From WHUA01 sp964585785 (GTDB lineage Bacteria; Pseudomonadota; Alphaproteobacteria; UBA8366), in contig CAZPFL010000031.1 in NCBI GenBank assembly GCA_964585785.1, positions 1 through 31,706 of the forward strand: a stretch of 31,706 nt of DNA, written 5' to 3'. A program made the translations under genes and the position numbers. Under the pieces are notes generated by a model that was not told the origin of the DNA, searched no databases, and saw nothing but the letters and a program-made list of their open reading frames with translations. Positions 23,532 through 31,224 of the stretch are shown piece by piece. Position 1 is the first letter of the stretch. The number at the start of each line of letters is the position of its first letter.

Positions 23532-24311
23532 ATGAAGATCTGGCTGCAGAGCGGCAGCGCGCTCGCCGCGGATGCGGGCACGCCCTACGGAAAGCTCTAC
23601 GAAGAGTCGCTGGCGCGGCATTTCAAGGCGATGGCGCGGCCGGACACCGAGCTCAAGGCCTTCGGCATCGACGGTACGCCCTTCGGCAAGGACCGCTACA
23701 CCGCGGCATTCCATCTCGTCGCGACGAAGGTCATCGAGAGCGTGATGCGCGCCGAGCGGGACGGCTACGACGCGGTCGCGATCATCAACACCTACGACCA
23801 CGGCTATTACGAGCTGCGCGAGTTGCTCGACATCCCGGTCGTGTTCATCAGCGAGAGCGCGATGTATCTCGCCTGCCAGCTCGCGCCGACCTTCAGCTTC
23901 GTCACGCACACGGAGGCGATTTACCTGCACATCGCCGAGCTGGCGCGGCGCTACGGCGTCGCCGAGCGCATGGTCCGCGGCGCCAACATGGGCCTGACCT
24001 ACGAAGACTTCCCCAAGATGTACGCCGACCCGAAGACCTACATCGACCGCTTCGCCACCGCGGCGCGCGAGGCGATCGGCCGCGGCGCCACGATCCTGAT
24101 GGTCGCCGGCAACCCGCTCAACATGTTCCTGATCGACCAGGGCGTGCGCGACATCGACGGCGTGCCGATCCTCGACTGCTGCACCGCGGCGGTGAAGACC
24201 GCGGAGATGCTGGTCGACCTGCACAAGCTCGGCATCCGGCGGAGCGGGAAGGGGCTGTTCGCGGAGCCGCCGGCGGGCGACAAGGCAAAGCTGCGGAAGC
24301 TGTACGAGTAG
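23532..24311 (+). CDS. Asp/Glu/hydantoin racemase-fold protein lacking both catalytic cysteines
   Basis: This 259-residue protein has the two-lobed Asp/Glu racemase superfamily fold. The first active-site loop reads AIINTYDHGYYELRELLDIPVV (about 84-103), where active enzymes have a Cys; here it is Thr87. The second, normally LGCAG, reads MVAGNP (190-195), again without Cys. GVPILDCCTAAVKTAEML (210-227) aligns with the segment after that loop and carries two cysteines in other positions. It therefore cannot be a standard two-base racemase. GGGAGG precedes the ATG. Operon partner of the RutA-like oxygenase, it may process a ring-opened product (inference). Confidence 0.82.
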   Translation: MKIWLQSGSALAADAGTPYGKLYEESLARHFKAMARPDTELKAFGIDGTPFGKDRYTAAFHLVATKVIESVMRAERDGYDAVAIINTYDHGYYELRELLDIPVVFISESAMYLACQLAPTFSFVTHTEAIYLHIAELARRYGVAERMVRGANMGLTYEDFPKMYADPKTYIDRFATAAREAIGRGATILMVAGNPLNMFLIDQGVRDIDGVPILDCCTAAVKTAEMLVDLHKLGIRRSGKGLFAEPPAGDKAKLRKLYE

Positions 24312-24528
24312 ATACGGCCCCCACTTTGACTGTCTTCCGCAAAGGGGAACGGAGTTGTGTCGGTGCGGCAATCTTCTAGAGTCCTCACCCCTTGCAGGGT
24401 CGGATGCCGGGTACGGAGCAGACGTCAATCTAGCAACTTGGAATGGCCGCTCTTAACTGCTGCCGGCCAGGAAGCTATCGCCTGACCGATCTCGACGGAC
24501 TGGGCGATGAGCGCAAATCGCGGCCCAG

Positions 24529-25551
24529 TCACTTGTATGCAACCGCAGCGCTCGACGGGCCGGTCAGCGGGATGGTCTCGAAATCCCGGAAGCCGACCTC
24601 GCGACACCAACCCACAAAATCGGATCCCGAGTAATCGAAGGCGTCGCCAAATTCGATCAACATGTTCAGGGACATCATCAGGCCGAATGCATTCTCACGT
24701 CTTGCGTCGTCGATAAGCGCCTCGATGACCACAAACGCACCGCCCCGGGGCAACGCGTCATACGCCTTTTTAATGAGCGCCTTTTTCTTCTCGAGATTCC
24801 AATCGTGCAGAACCATCCCCATGGTGATGACGTCCGCCTTGGGCAACGGCTCTGCGAAGAAGTCGCCGCCAACGGCCTCTACCCGATCGGCCAGGCCCGC
24901 CTGCTGTATTTTCCGTGTGGCTATGGGCACGACTTTGGGAAGATCGAAGCTCGTACAACGCATGTGCGGATTTGCTGCGGCGACCATGCAGGAAAGCTGC
25001 CCGGTGGCACCCCCGGCATCGCACAGGGTCTTGAACCTGGAGAAGTCGAATTTCCGGGCAAACTCCTTGAAGTTGCCGGCTGACACGCCCGACATGGCGT
25101 TCATAAATTGCTCAAGGCGTGCCGGGTCCGCATAAAGCTTCGCGAAGATCGGCTCGCCGGTGTGTTTGGCTTCGTTTTGCGGCATTCCCGTTTTGAGAGC
25201 CTCGGTCAGATCCGCCCAAAATCGGTACAAGCGGGCATTTGCCATCTCGAGTATGCCGCCGATGTAGCCAGGGCTGTTCCGGTCCAGAAAGAAGGCGCTC
25301 TCGGGCGTATTCGAGTAGCGCGCATCGGGACCGTCCCCTTCACGTTGGAGAAACTTGAGAGCGACGAGCGCATCCGGGAAGTCCGGTATGGCGCGTGGGT
25401 TAAGTTGCAGTGCCGCTGCGACCTCTCTGCCAGTCATCGGCTGCCGGGCAAGCTTGGTAAAGAGTTCCAGCTCGACAGCAGATAGCAGCGTTTTCGACGC
25501 AAAGAAGCCCATCCCGACTTGCATGATGTGCGATGGATCGAGCGCCGACAT
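24529..25551 (-). CDS. SAM-dependent O-methyltransferase (acetylserotonin/CrtF/hydroxyneurosporene type)
   Basis: This 340-residue protein has an N-terminal winged-helix dimerisation domain (about 1-90, SAVELELFTKLARQPMTGREVA) and a C-terminal Rossmann methyltransferase domain. SAM motif I is CDAGGATGQ (177-185, an Ala variant of DVGGGxG), GGDFFAEPLPKAD is motif III, and LHDWNLEKK contains His249, the usual catalytic base. AGGAGG six bases before the ATG fixes the start. It probably methylates a hydroxyl group of a small aromatic or polyketide-like compound. No biosynthetic partner genes are adjacent, and its base composition is somewhat less G+C rich than the neighbours, possibly a sign of transfer. 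Confidence 0.9.
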   Translation of the reverse strand: MSALDPSHIMQVGMGFFASKTLLSAVELELFTKLARQPMTGREVAAALQLNPRAIPDFPDALVALKFLQREGDGPDARYSNTPESAFFLDRNSPGYIGGILEMANARLYRFWADLTEALKTGMPQNEAKHTGEPIFAKLYADPARLEQFMNAMSGVSAGNFKEFARKFDFSRFKTLCDAGGATGQLSCMVAAANPHMRCTSFDLPKVVPIATRKIQQAGLADRVEAVGGDFFAEPLPKADVITMGMVLHDWNLEKKKALIKKAYDALPRGGAFVVIEALIDDARRENAFGLMMSLNMLIEFGDAFDYSGSDFVGWCREVGFRDFETIPLTGPSSAAVAYK

Positions 25552-25664
25552 GATTGCCTCCTGTTGTAAGGTGCGGCCCTGTGGGCTTGTCGCTCATGCG
25601 AGGCAAGCGTTGTAACATATCGGGACGCCGCCCAAAATTGGCCTCGATTCACAACGCTGCGACT

Positions 25665-25700
25665 CCCTCTCCCCTTGCGGGGGAGGGCTAGGGTGGGGGG
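25665..25700. repeat. Dispersed REP-like palindrome (CCCTCTCCC type)
   Basis: CCCTCTCCC (25665-25673) pairs with GGGGGAGGG (25679-25687) around CTTGC, followed by CTAGGGTGGGGGG. This 'CCCTCTCCCC-loop-GGGGAGGG-TAGGGTGGGGG' form is a very common dispersed intergenic repeat in proteobacteria. It lies between two leftward genes (amidohydrolase end, methyltransferase start) and may end the amidohydrolase transcript. Confidence 0.7.
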
Positions 25701-25769
25701 ACTTCGTCGCCACGCATTCCGATTGCCGAACGCCGCCGCCCCGCTAACGTCAACCGTTCGAACACCGGC

Positions 25770-27476
25770 TCAGTTCCGATGGCTCGCCCGGTAGTGCGTG
25801 TTGCGCAGCACCCGGCCGGGCAGCGCGCCGCAATGCTTGCCGTCCTCCATGAGAACCTGGCCGTTGACGATCGTCATGCCGATCCCTTCCGCCGGCTCGC
25901 GGATACGCATCGCCCCGCTCGGGAAGTCGTGGACGATCTCCTGCGGAAGCGGGCGGACGGTGTCGGGATTGAAGATGACGATATCCGCCGCCATGCCCGG
26001 CTGGATCAGCCCGCGATCGTGCAGGCCGAAGATCGACGCTGACTCGAAGGTCAGCCGCCGAACGGCCGTTTCCAGCGACATGATCCGCTTCTCCCGCACC
26101 CATTCGCTCAGCAGCCGCGTGCTGAAGCCGAAACCGGCCTGGAACTGAACGTGCGCGCCGCCGTCCGACAGGCCGATGATCGCGTTCGGGTAGGTCAGGA
26201 TCTTCGCGACCGCATCGTCGTCGACGTTGTTCTCGCTCTGCAGGAAGGTGGTGTCGAGATTCTCCTCGATCGCAAGGTCGAGGAGGGCATCGATGACGCC
26301 CTTGCCCTGTTCCTTGGCGATCTGGCCGACGGTCTTGCCTTCCAGCCCCTTGTTCTTGGCCAGCACGGCCTTCTGGACCGTGACGTGATCCCACCATGTG
26401 CGGGAAATTCCAGTCGGGGTGAAGTCGAGCTTGAACTCGACCGCCTCGTCGTGGAGCTTCTTGCGGACTTTCGGATCGGCGTAGGCCCGCATCTTTTCCT
26501 CGTCCGAGGCGATCAGGATCGGGTGCCAGGTCGGCAGGCCGCGGAAGCTCTGCGTGTTGCGCATGGTGAAGAGGTCGGTGATGCGGATCGGCGTGCACAT
26601 CGGATAGGCCCGAATGCCCTTGGCCACCGTCGCATCGACTTTCGCCATCTGCTCCTTCCACTGCCCGGGGCGCCGCAGGCTGTGCGAGAGGTTGTTGTAG
26701 ATGACGGGGCGGCCGGTCGCCTCGGACAAGCGGCTCATCAGCCCGTCTTTGACCTCGGCGCCGTTCCCGCCGCCGCTCTGGATGATGCCGGTGCCGAGCT
26801 CGCGCAGCACGTCGCACAGCGCGAAAAGCTCCTTCTCTTCGGCCCAGAGCGCCGGCACGGGGACACCCTGCGGATCGAAGTGGCCCTTGTTGCGCGAGAT
26901 CGACAGGCCGAGCGCGCCGGCCTCCATGGCGTCGCGCACGATCGAGCGCATCTCTTCGATCTCGCCGTCGGTCGCCGCCCGGCTCTGGCTTTCGTCGCCC
27001 ATCACGAAATAGCGGATCGCGGTGTGGCCGATCAGATTGCCGACATTGACGCCGAGCCCGTGATCGAGCGTCTCCATGTAGTCGGCCATGCTCTCCCAGG
27101 AGAAATCGATGGTGCGGAGCGCATCCATCGGAATGGCCTCCACATAGGAGAGAAACTCGGCCAGGCGGTCCTGCTTGCCCGGCCGCACCGGCGCCAGCGT
27201 CAGCGAGCAGTTGCCCATGATGACGGACGTCGCACCATGGTCGCAGGAGCACGAGCACAGCGGATCCCACGTTACCTGGGCGTCGAAGTGGGTGTGGTTG
27301 TCGATAAAGCCGGGCGCGACCACGCGCCCGTCGGCATCGACGACCCGCTCGGCCGGGCCGCTCAGCTTGCCGATCTCGGCGATCTTGCCGTCCTTGATGG
27401 AGACGTCGCCGCGATAGCCCGGCATGCCGGAGCCGTCGATAACGCGGCCATTACGAATCAGGAGATCATACGCCAT
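25770..27476 (-). CDS. N-acyl-D-amino-acid deacylase-type amidohydrolase
   Basis: This 568-residue metal-dependent hydrolase of the D-aminoacylase/dihydroorotase-like superfamily starts with a small beta domain (YDLLIRNGRVIDGSGMPG), then the metal motif HTHFDAQ (61-67). IMGNCSLTLAP gives Cys90, equivalent to the metal-bridging Cys of D-aminoacylase. The late GLSDGGAHV segment supplies the catalytic Asp, and a C-terminal beta strand set (ADIVIFNPDTVR) closes the fold. AAGGGA about six bases before the ATG at 27476 fixes the start. It probably deacylates N-acyl-D-amino acids or opens a related cyclic amide. It is divergent from the amidotransferase gene. Confidence 0.9.
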   Translation of the reverse strand: MAYDLLIRNGRVIDGSGMPGYRGDVSIKDGKIAEIGKLSGPAERVVDADGRVVAPGFIDNHTHFDAQVTWDPLCSCSCDHGATSVIMGNCSLTLAPVRPGKQDRLAEFLSYVEAIPMDALRTIDFSWESMADYMETLDHGLGVNVGNLIGHTAIRYFVMGDESQSRAATDGEIEEMRSIVRDAMEAGALGLSISRNKGHFDPQGVPVPALWAEEKELFALCDVLRELGTGIIQSGGGNGAEVKDGLMSRLSEATGRPVIYNNLSHSLRRPGQWKEQMAKVDATVAKGIRAYPMCTPIRITDLFTMRNTQSFRGLPTWHPILIASDEEKMRAYADPKVRKKLHDEAVEFKLDFTPTGISRTWWDHVTVQKAVLAKNKGLEGKTVGQIAKEQGKGVIDALLDLAIEENLDTTFLQSENNVDDDAVAKILTYPNAIIGLSDGGAHVQFQAGFGFSTRLLSEWVREKRIMSLETAVRRLTFESASIFGLHDRGLIQPGMAADIVIFNPDTVRPLPQEIVHDFPSGAMRIREPAEGIGMTIVNGQVLMEDGKHCGALPGRVLRNTHYRASHRN

Positions 27477-27734
27477 CGGTTTCCCTTTCGGTCGGAATGC
27501 GCACCGCGAACCGACCGCCCTGCTGAGGCGATTCAATTACCGCGTAGAGAACGCTTCATCCCTGTCCAGAGGGCGGTATCGAATCAGGATATTCAATTCT
27601 TGCGGTTACCGTCGAATCGCGCCGCGCATGTCGGGGTCGAATTCGCGGCTGCGGCGCTTCTGCAAGGCGAGAGGACTTTGCTACCGCTCATACCGATTGC
27701 CGATCTCTTTCACCCCCGCTAACGTGACGCGACC

Positions 27735-28469
27735 ATGCGCGTTCTCGTCTTCCAGCATATCGGTGTCGAGCATCCCGGGATCTTCCGCGAATTTCTCACC
27801 GCGGACGGCGGGTCGTGGGACGCGGTCGAGCTCGACGCGGGCGAGGCGATCCCGTCCTTCGCCGGCCCGGTCTTCGACAGATACGACGCGCTCTGGGTCA
27901 TGGGCGGGCCGATGGACGTCTGGCAGGAGCGGGAGCATCCCTGGCTCGTGGCGGAGAAGCAGGCGATCCGCGACTGGGTTGCGGCCGGCAAACCGTTTCT
28001 CGGCGTCTGCCTCGGCCATCAGCTTCTGGGCGATGCGCTGGGCGGCCGCGTCGGGCCCGGCGCCGCGCCGGAGGTCGGCATCCTGACCGTCGAGATGACG
28101 GAGGCGGGGCGCGCCGATCCGCTGTTCGCGGGCCTGCCCGCGACGAAGCGCTGCCTGCAATGGCACGGCGCGGCGGTGCTGGAGCCGCCGCCGGGCGCGG
28201 TCGTGCTCGCCGGCTCGCCGATCTGTCCGGTCCAGGCGATGCGCGTCGGCCCTTGCGCCTACGGCCTGCAGTATCACGTCGAGGCGACGGCCGACACGGT
28301 GCCGGAATGGGGCTGCGTGCCCGAATACGAAAGCGCGCTCGAGGCGGTGCAGGGACCGGGCGCGCTGGCGCGCTTCCGCGCCGAGACCGAGCGCCATCTG
28401 CCGACGCTCAACGCCGCGGCGCGCCGGCTCTACGACAACTTCGCCAGCATCGTCCGCGCCAATCGCTGA
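27735..28469 (+). CDS. Class I glutamine amidotransferase-like protein
   Basis: This 244-residue protein is a stand-alone class I (Triad) GATase domain. Cys92 sits in GVCLGHQ, and His181 and Glu183 in LQYHVEAT complete the Cys-His-Glu triad. MGGPMDVWQEREHPWL is typical of the GMP synthase-like/gamma-glutamyl hydrolase branch. Members release ammonia from glutamine or cleave gamma-glutamyl amides. No synthetase partner is adjacent, so it could act alone, for example on a gamma-glutamylated amine. No good ribosome binding site precedes the ATG. It converges with the EamA gene after 6 bp and is divergent from the amidohydrolase gene. Confidence 0.9.
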   Translation: MRVLVFQHIGVEHPGIFREFLTADGGSWDAVELDAGEAIPSFAGPVFDRYDALWVMGGPMDVWQEREHPWLVAEKQAIRDWVAAGKPFLGVCLGHQLLGDALGGRVGPGAAPEVGILTVEMTEAGRADPLFAGLPATKRCLQWHGAAVLEPPPGAVVLAGSPICPVQAMRVGPCAYGLQYHVEATADTVPEWGCVPEYESALEAVQGPGALARFRAETERHLPTLNAAARRLYDNFASIVRANR

Positions 28470-28475
28470 TCCCGT

Positions 28476-29396
28476 CTAGTGCCGGCCGAAACGCGGCAGC
28501 GGCAGCACGGTCGCGAGCGCCGCGGTGATCAACGCGAGCGCCAGCAGCTCGTGCCAGCCGATCGGCTCGCCCAGCACCAGCGCGCTCGACAGCACCCCGA
28601 CCAGCGGCACCGGCAGGATCGCGATCGAGGCGACCGACGCCGGCGCCAGGGTGAGAATGGAGAACCACGCCCAGAAGCCGAACAGCGTGGCGATGACGAT
28701 GACATACGTGACGGCGAGCAGGCCATAGAGCGTCAGATGCGCAAAGGGCGCGGTGTCGTGGAGCGCGGCCAGGATGCCGAGCGGGATGCCGCCGAGCAGG
28801 AGCTGCCAGCCGACCAGGGTCAGCACGGGCGTGCGCCAGACGCGTTTCTGGAAGACGGTGCCGATGCCCCAGCTCGCCGCTGCGGCGACGACGGCAAGCA
28901 CGCCGGCCGGCGCGTCGCCCAACCGGTGCACGCTTTGGCCGAGCAGCAGCAGGACCGCCCCCGCGCCGAGCACGAGCCCGACCGTCTTGCGGCCGGTGAT
29001 CGGTTCCTTCAGCATCAGCCGCGCCGCGAGGATGGCGAAGAGCGGCATGGTGTAGGCGAGCACGACCGCGCGCCCCGCCGGCAGCAAGGTCAGCCCGAGC
29101 GCGGTGAAATAGAACCAGCCGGTGATGTTGAACAGCGCCGACAGGATCGCCGGCCGCCATTCCGCGCGGGGCAGCGCGATGCTGTTTCCCTGCAGCGCCG
29201 AGAGCGCCAGCACGAGCAGTCCGCCGCCCCAGGCCGTAACGATGCGGAAGGTGTAGAGCGGCAGCTCGCTCACCGCATACTTCATGAGCGGCCAGCCGAG
29301 CCCCCAGGCGAGCGTCAGTCCGACCAGCCAGAGGACGGCCGCGAGCGGCAGCGTATGCCGGGTCGCGGGGCTGCCGGAGGGAAGGGGGGTGGACAT
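28476..29396 (-). CDS. DMT superfamily transporter, EamA family (second copy)
   Basis: This 306-residue inner-membrane protein has ten predicted helices in two EamA repeats. LPLAAVLWLVGLTLAWGLGW begins the first, and VLAVVAAAASWGIGTVFQKR the second. 'TALGLTLLPAGRAVVLAYTM' is a typical helix 3-4 region. It is not a close copy of the EamA protein at 16565. It exports or imports an unidentified metabolite. Its stop codon is only 6 bp from that of the convergent amidotransferase gene, so the transcripts probably overlap. It is divergent from the small gene at 29584. Confidence 0.92.
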   Translation of the reverse strand: MSTPLPSGSPATRHTLPLAAVLWLVGLTLAWGLGWPLMKYAVSELPLYTFRIVTAWGGGLLVLALSALQGNSIALPRAEWRPAILSALFNITGWFYFTALGLTLLPAGRAVVLAYTMPLFAILAARLMLKEPITGRKTVGLVLGAGAVLLLLGQSVHRLGDAPAGVLAVVAAAASWGIGTVFQKRVWRTPVLTLVGWQLLLGGIPLGILAALHDTAPFAHLTLYGLLAVTYVIVIATLFGFWAWFSILTLAPASVASIAILPVPLVGVLSSALVLGEPIGWHELLALALITAALATVLPLPRFGRH

Positions 29397-29583
29397 GGCG
29401 CTCGAAGGGCTGGCGGTTGCGCGGGCGTCGTCGGGGCGCCCTTATACCGCGCCTGCCGGTGGGGAGACAGCGCGGATTTCGGCGGTCCAAGCCGCGCATC
29501 GCCGTTGGCGGCGGCCGGCAATGGGGCTAGGCTATCCGGCGCGCTTGCTTGGCACGATACGGCACGAGGCGGGACGTCACGGC

Positions 29584-29772
29584 ATGCCTTCGAACGAACA
29601 CGGCGTGATCGTCGAGATGATCGCTATCGGCCGCTATGTGAAGGTGACGGCGGTCGACACGCGAACCGGCACGGAAGTCAGCATCGTGGGCGACCCGCGG
29701 CGGGGCGAGCGGGCGCTCCGGGACGCCGCCGTGCGCCGGCTGCGCTTTGTGATGGAGAAGAAGGACAAGTAG
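29584..29772 (+). CDS. Small conserved protein (DUF6898-like), function unknown
   Basis: This is a 62-residue soluble protein. VIVEMIAIGRYVKVTAVDTRTGTEVSIVGDP and a basic C-terminal helix (ALRDAAVRRLRFVMEKKDK) resemble a small alphaproteobacterial family that I recall as DUF6898. The phrase 'YVKV-A-D..TGTEVSIVG' is the recurring core. The predicted fold is a beta sheet with one helix. The longer open frame upstream looks non-coding. The ribosome binding site is weak. It is bounded downstream by a strong hairpin shared with the convergent mucR gene. No function is proposed. Confidence 0.75.
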   Translation: MPSNEHGVIVEMIAIGRYVKVTAVDTRTGTEVSIVGDPRRGERALRDAAVRRLRFVMEKKDK

Positions 29773-29816
29773 CGAAGCGGGGCAGGGCATCGGCTTCGAG
29801 ACGGCGCAAAAGAAAT

Positions 29817-29841
29817 TGGCCGGCCCCGAGAGGGCCGGCCA
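29817..29841. terminator. Bidirectional intrinsic terminator, mucR and the 62-aa gene
   Basis: TGGCCGGCCC (29817-29826) pairs perfectly with GGGCCGGCCA (29832-29841) around CGAGA. Read on the minus strand, the hairpin is followed by AATTTCTTTT, a proper T-tract for terminating mucR. For the plus strand it lies 44 bp after the stop codon of the 62-residue gene. Confidence 0.78.
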
Positions 29842-29870
29842 GTCAGCTGTGCCAACGATGCCGCTGATTG

Positions 29871-30317
29871 TTAGGCGGCGTTTCTACGCTTGCTCCGAGT
29901 AGCTGCACGGCCGAGCCCGATCTTTTTTGCAAACGCCGAGCGTTGCCGCGAGTAGTTTGGCGCTACCATCGGATAGTCCGCTGGGAGGCCCCACTTGGCA
30001 CGGTATTCTTCGGGAGACATGCCGTAGACCGTGCGCAGGTGGCGCTTCAGCATCTTCAGCTTCTTCCCATCTTCGAGGCAGACGATGTAGTCGGGCATCA
30101 CCGACTTGCGGATCGCTACCGGTGCTTTCGGGGCGCGCGTGCGAACCGCTGCGACCGTCCCGTCAAGCTTGCTGAGTGAACCGTAGACCGTGTTGATAAC
30201 ATCCGGAATCTGTGCCGCGGGCATGGTGTTGTTGCCCAGGTAGGCGGCGACCACTTCGGCCGTCATACGCAGAAGCTCGTCCTGCGGCGCCACTGTCTCC
30301 CCTGTATTCTTGGTCAT
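29871..30317 (-). CDS. mucR: MucR/Ros family transcriptional regulator
   Basis: This 148-residue DNA-binding protein has an N-terminal oligomerisation region (about 15-50, LLRMTAEVVAAYLGNNTM) and the Ros/MucR domain (75-125, CLEDGKKLKMLKRHLRTVYGMSPEEY in context). Of the zinc-finger ligands, Cys80 and His93 remain, but the second Cys is Asp83 and the further His positions are Val/Tyr. This matches zinc-free members such as the Mesorhizobium Ml proteins. MucR-type proteins bind AT-rich DNA with T-A steps and act in an H-NS-like way on exopolysaccharide, motility and cell-cycle genes. An AT-rich promoter region precedes it, consistent with autoregulation. Confidence 0.92.
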   Translation of the reverse strand: MTKNTGETVAPQDELLRMTAEVVAAYLGNNTMPAAQIPDVINTVYGSLSKLDGTVAAVRTRAPKAPVAIRKSVMPDYIVCLEDGKKLKMLKRHLRTVYGMSPEEYRAKWGLPADYPMVAPNYSRQRSAFAKKIGLGRAATRSKRRNAA

Positions 30318-30736
30318 TTTACGATTTGTCCTCGTAGACTTGCGCGGTGAATGATTGCCTACATAATACTTGGTAAATTGTCAAACTCCATTTGAAAAGA
30401 GTTAATAATTAAGCTATTTGGGACTAACTAGTCGGAATCAATATTAATAATATCAAGAAGTATTAACACAACATCTGTCCATTTTAATGTTTCTTAACGC
30501 AAGATCGGCCGGCGGCAGCCGTTCGGAGCCCGATTTGTGCTCAATTCACTGGCACGTTTTTCTTTTTTAACTCTTGCGAAGACTTGGCGGCCGTTCCTCA
30601 CAATCGGCGACAGGCCGCCTGCGGTGCCGAGACCTTGTGGCGGGCTGGAACGATCCGCCGACATATGGTATTCGGGATGCTGACAAGCCAGATTTTTGGC
30701 TTAGATGATTCCGATCTCCGGGGAGGCAAGTGGCGC
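30318..30736. promoter_or_regulatory. 419-bp AT-rich regulatory region between mucR and rpiB
   Basis: Bases 30355-30500 are strongly A+T rich in an otherwise G+C-rich window. They contain TTA/TAA-rich stretches and a palindrome ATATT-AAT-AATAT (30441-30453). This is the expected kind of MucR target and should hold the mucR promoter. Nearer rpiB, AAGCCA (30685-30690) and TGGCTT (30697-30702) form a short hairpin with loop GATTTT in the probable rpiB leader. No gene was recognised here. Roles are inferred from position and composition. Confidence 0.5.
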
Positions 30737-31171
30737 ATGGCGTCAGAGCGGATAGCCGTCGCCGCCGATCATGCCGGCGTCGGTCTCAAAGCCCTTGTGG
30801 AAGAGACGCTGCAGGCGATGGGCTACCAGGTCCTCGATCTCGGGACCAACGGCCCGGAATCCGTGGATTATCCGGATTTCGCCGACAAGCTGGCGGCGGC
30901 GTTGAAGGACGGCTCGGCCAAGCGGGGCGTGCTGATCTGCGGCACCGGGATCGGCATGTCGATCGCGGTCAACCGCTACCGCCACGTCCGCGGCGCGCGC
31001 TGCTGCGACGCGACCGACGCGCGGCTGGCGCGCGAGCATAACGACGCCAACGTTTTGGTCCTGGGCGCCCGGACGATCGGCGCGGAGACGGCGAAGGACT
31101 GCCTCCGCACTTTCCTGGCGACGGACTTCGAAGGCGGCCGCCACCAGCGCCGCGTCGATAAGATGTCGTAG
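30737..31171 (+). CDS. rpiB: Ribose-5-phosphate isomerase B
   Basis: This 144-residue enzyme interconverts ribose 5-phosphate and ribulose 5-phosphate in the pentose phosphate pathway. IAVAADHAGVGLK (6-18) holds the Asp-His pair, VDYPDFA (43-49) is typical, and LICGTGIGMSIAVNR (66-80) contains Cys68, the ring-transfer base. His101 in REHNDANVLVLGAR matches the ring-opening His of the E. coli enzyme. GGGAGG lies about 11 bases before the ATG. glyA follows 53 bp downstream, the conserved alphaproteobacterial order rpiB-glyA, so they are probably co-transcribed. Confidence 0.94.
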   Translation: MASERIAVAADHAGVGLKALVEETLQAMGYQVLDLGTNGPESVDYPDFADKLAAALKDGSAKRGVLICGTGIGMSIAVNRYRHVRGARCCDATDARLAREHNDANVLVLGARTIGAETAKDCLRTFLATDFEGGRHQRRVDKMS

Positions 31172-31224
31172 GCCACGACCGCACCGTTTTTGAGAATAGC
31201 AACTGGACGAAAGACCGATCGACG

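Noticed and set aside
26151..27722. 523-codon plus-strand open frame across the amidohydrolase gene
   Set aside because: It is antisense to a complete D-aminoacylase-type protein with intact metal motifs.
31172..31224. Glycine or THF riboswitch before glyA
   Set aside because: The gap is only 53 bp and has no conserved riboswitch core; glyA is probably read from the rpiB transcript.
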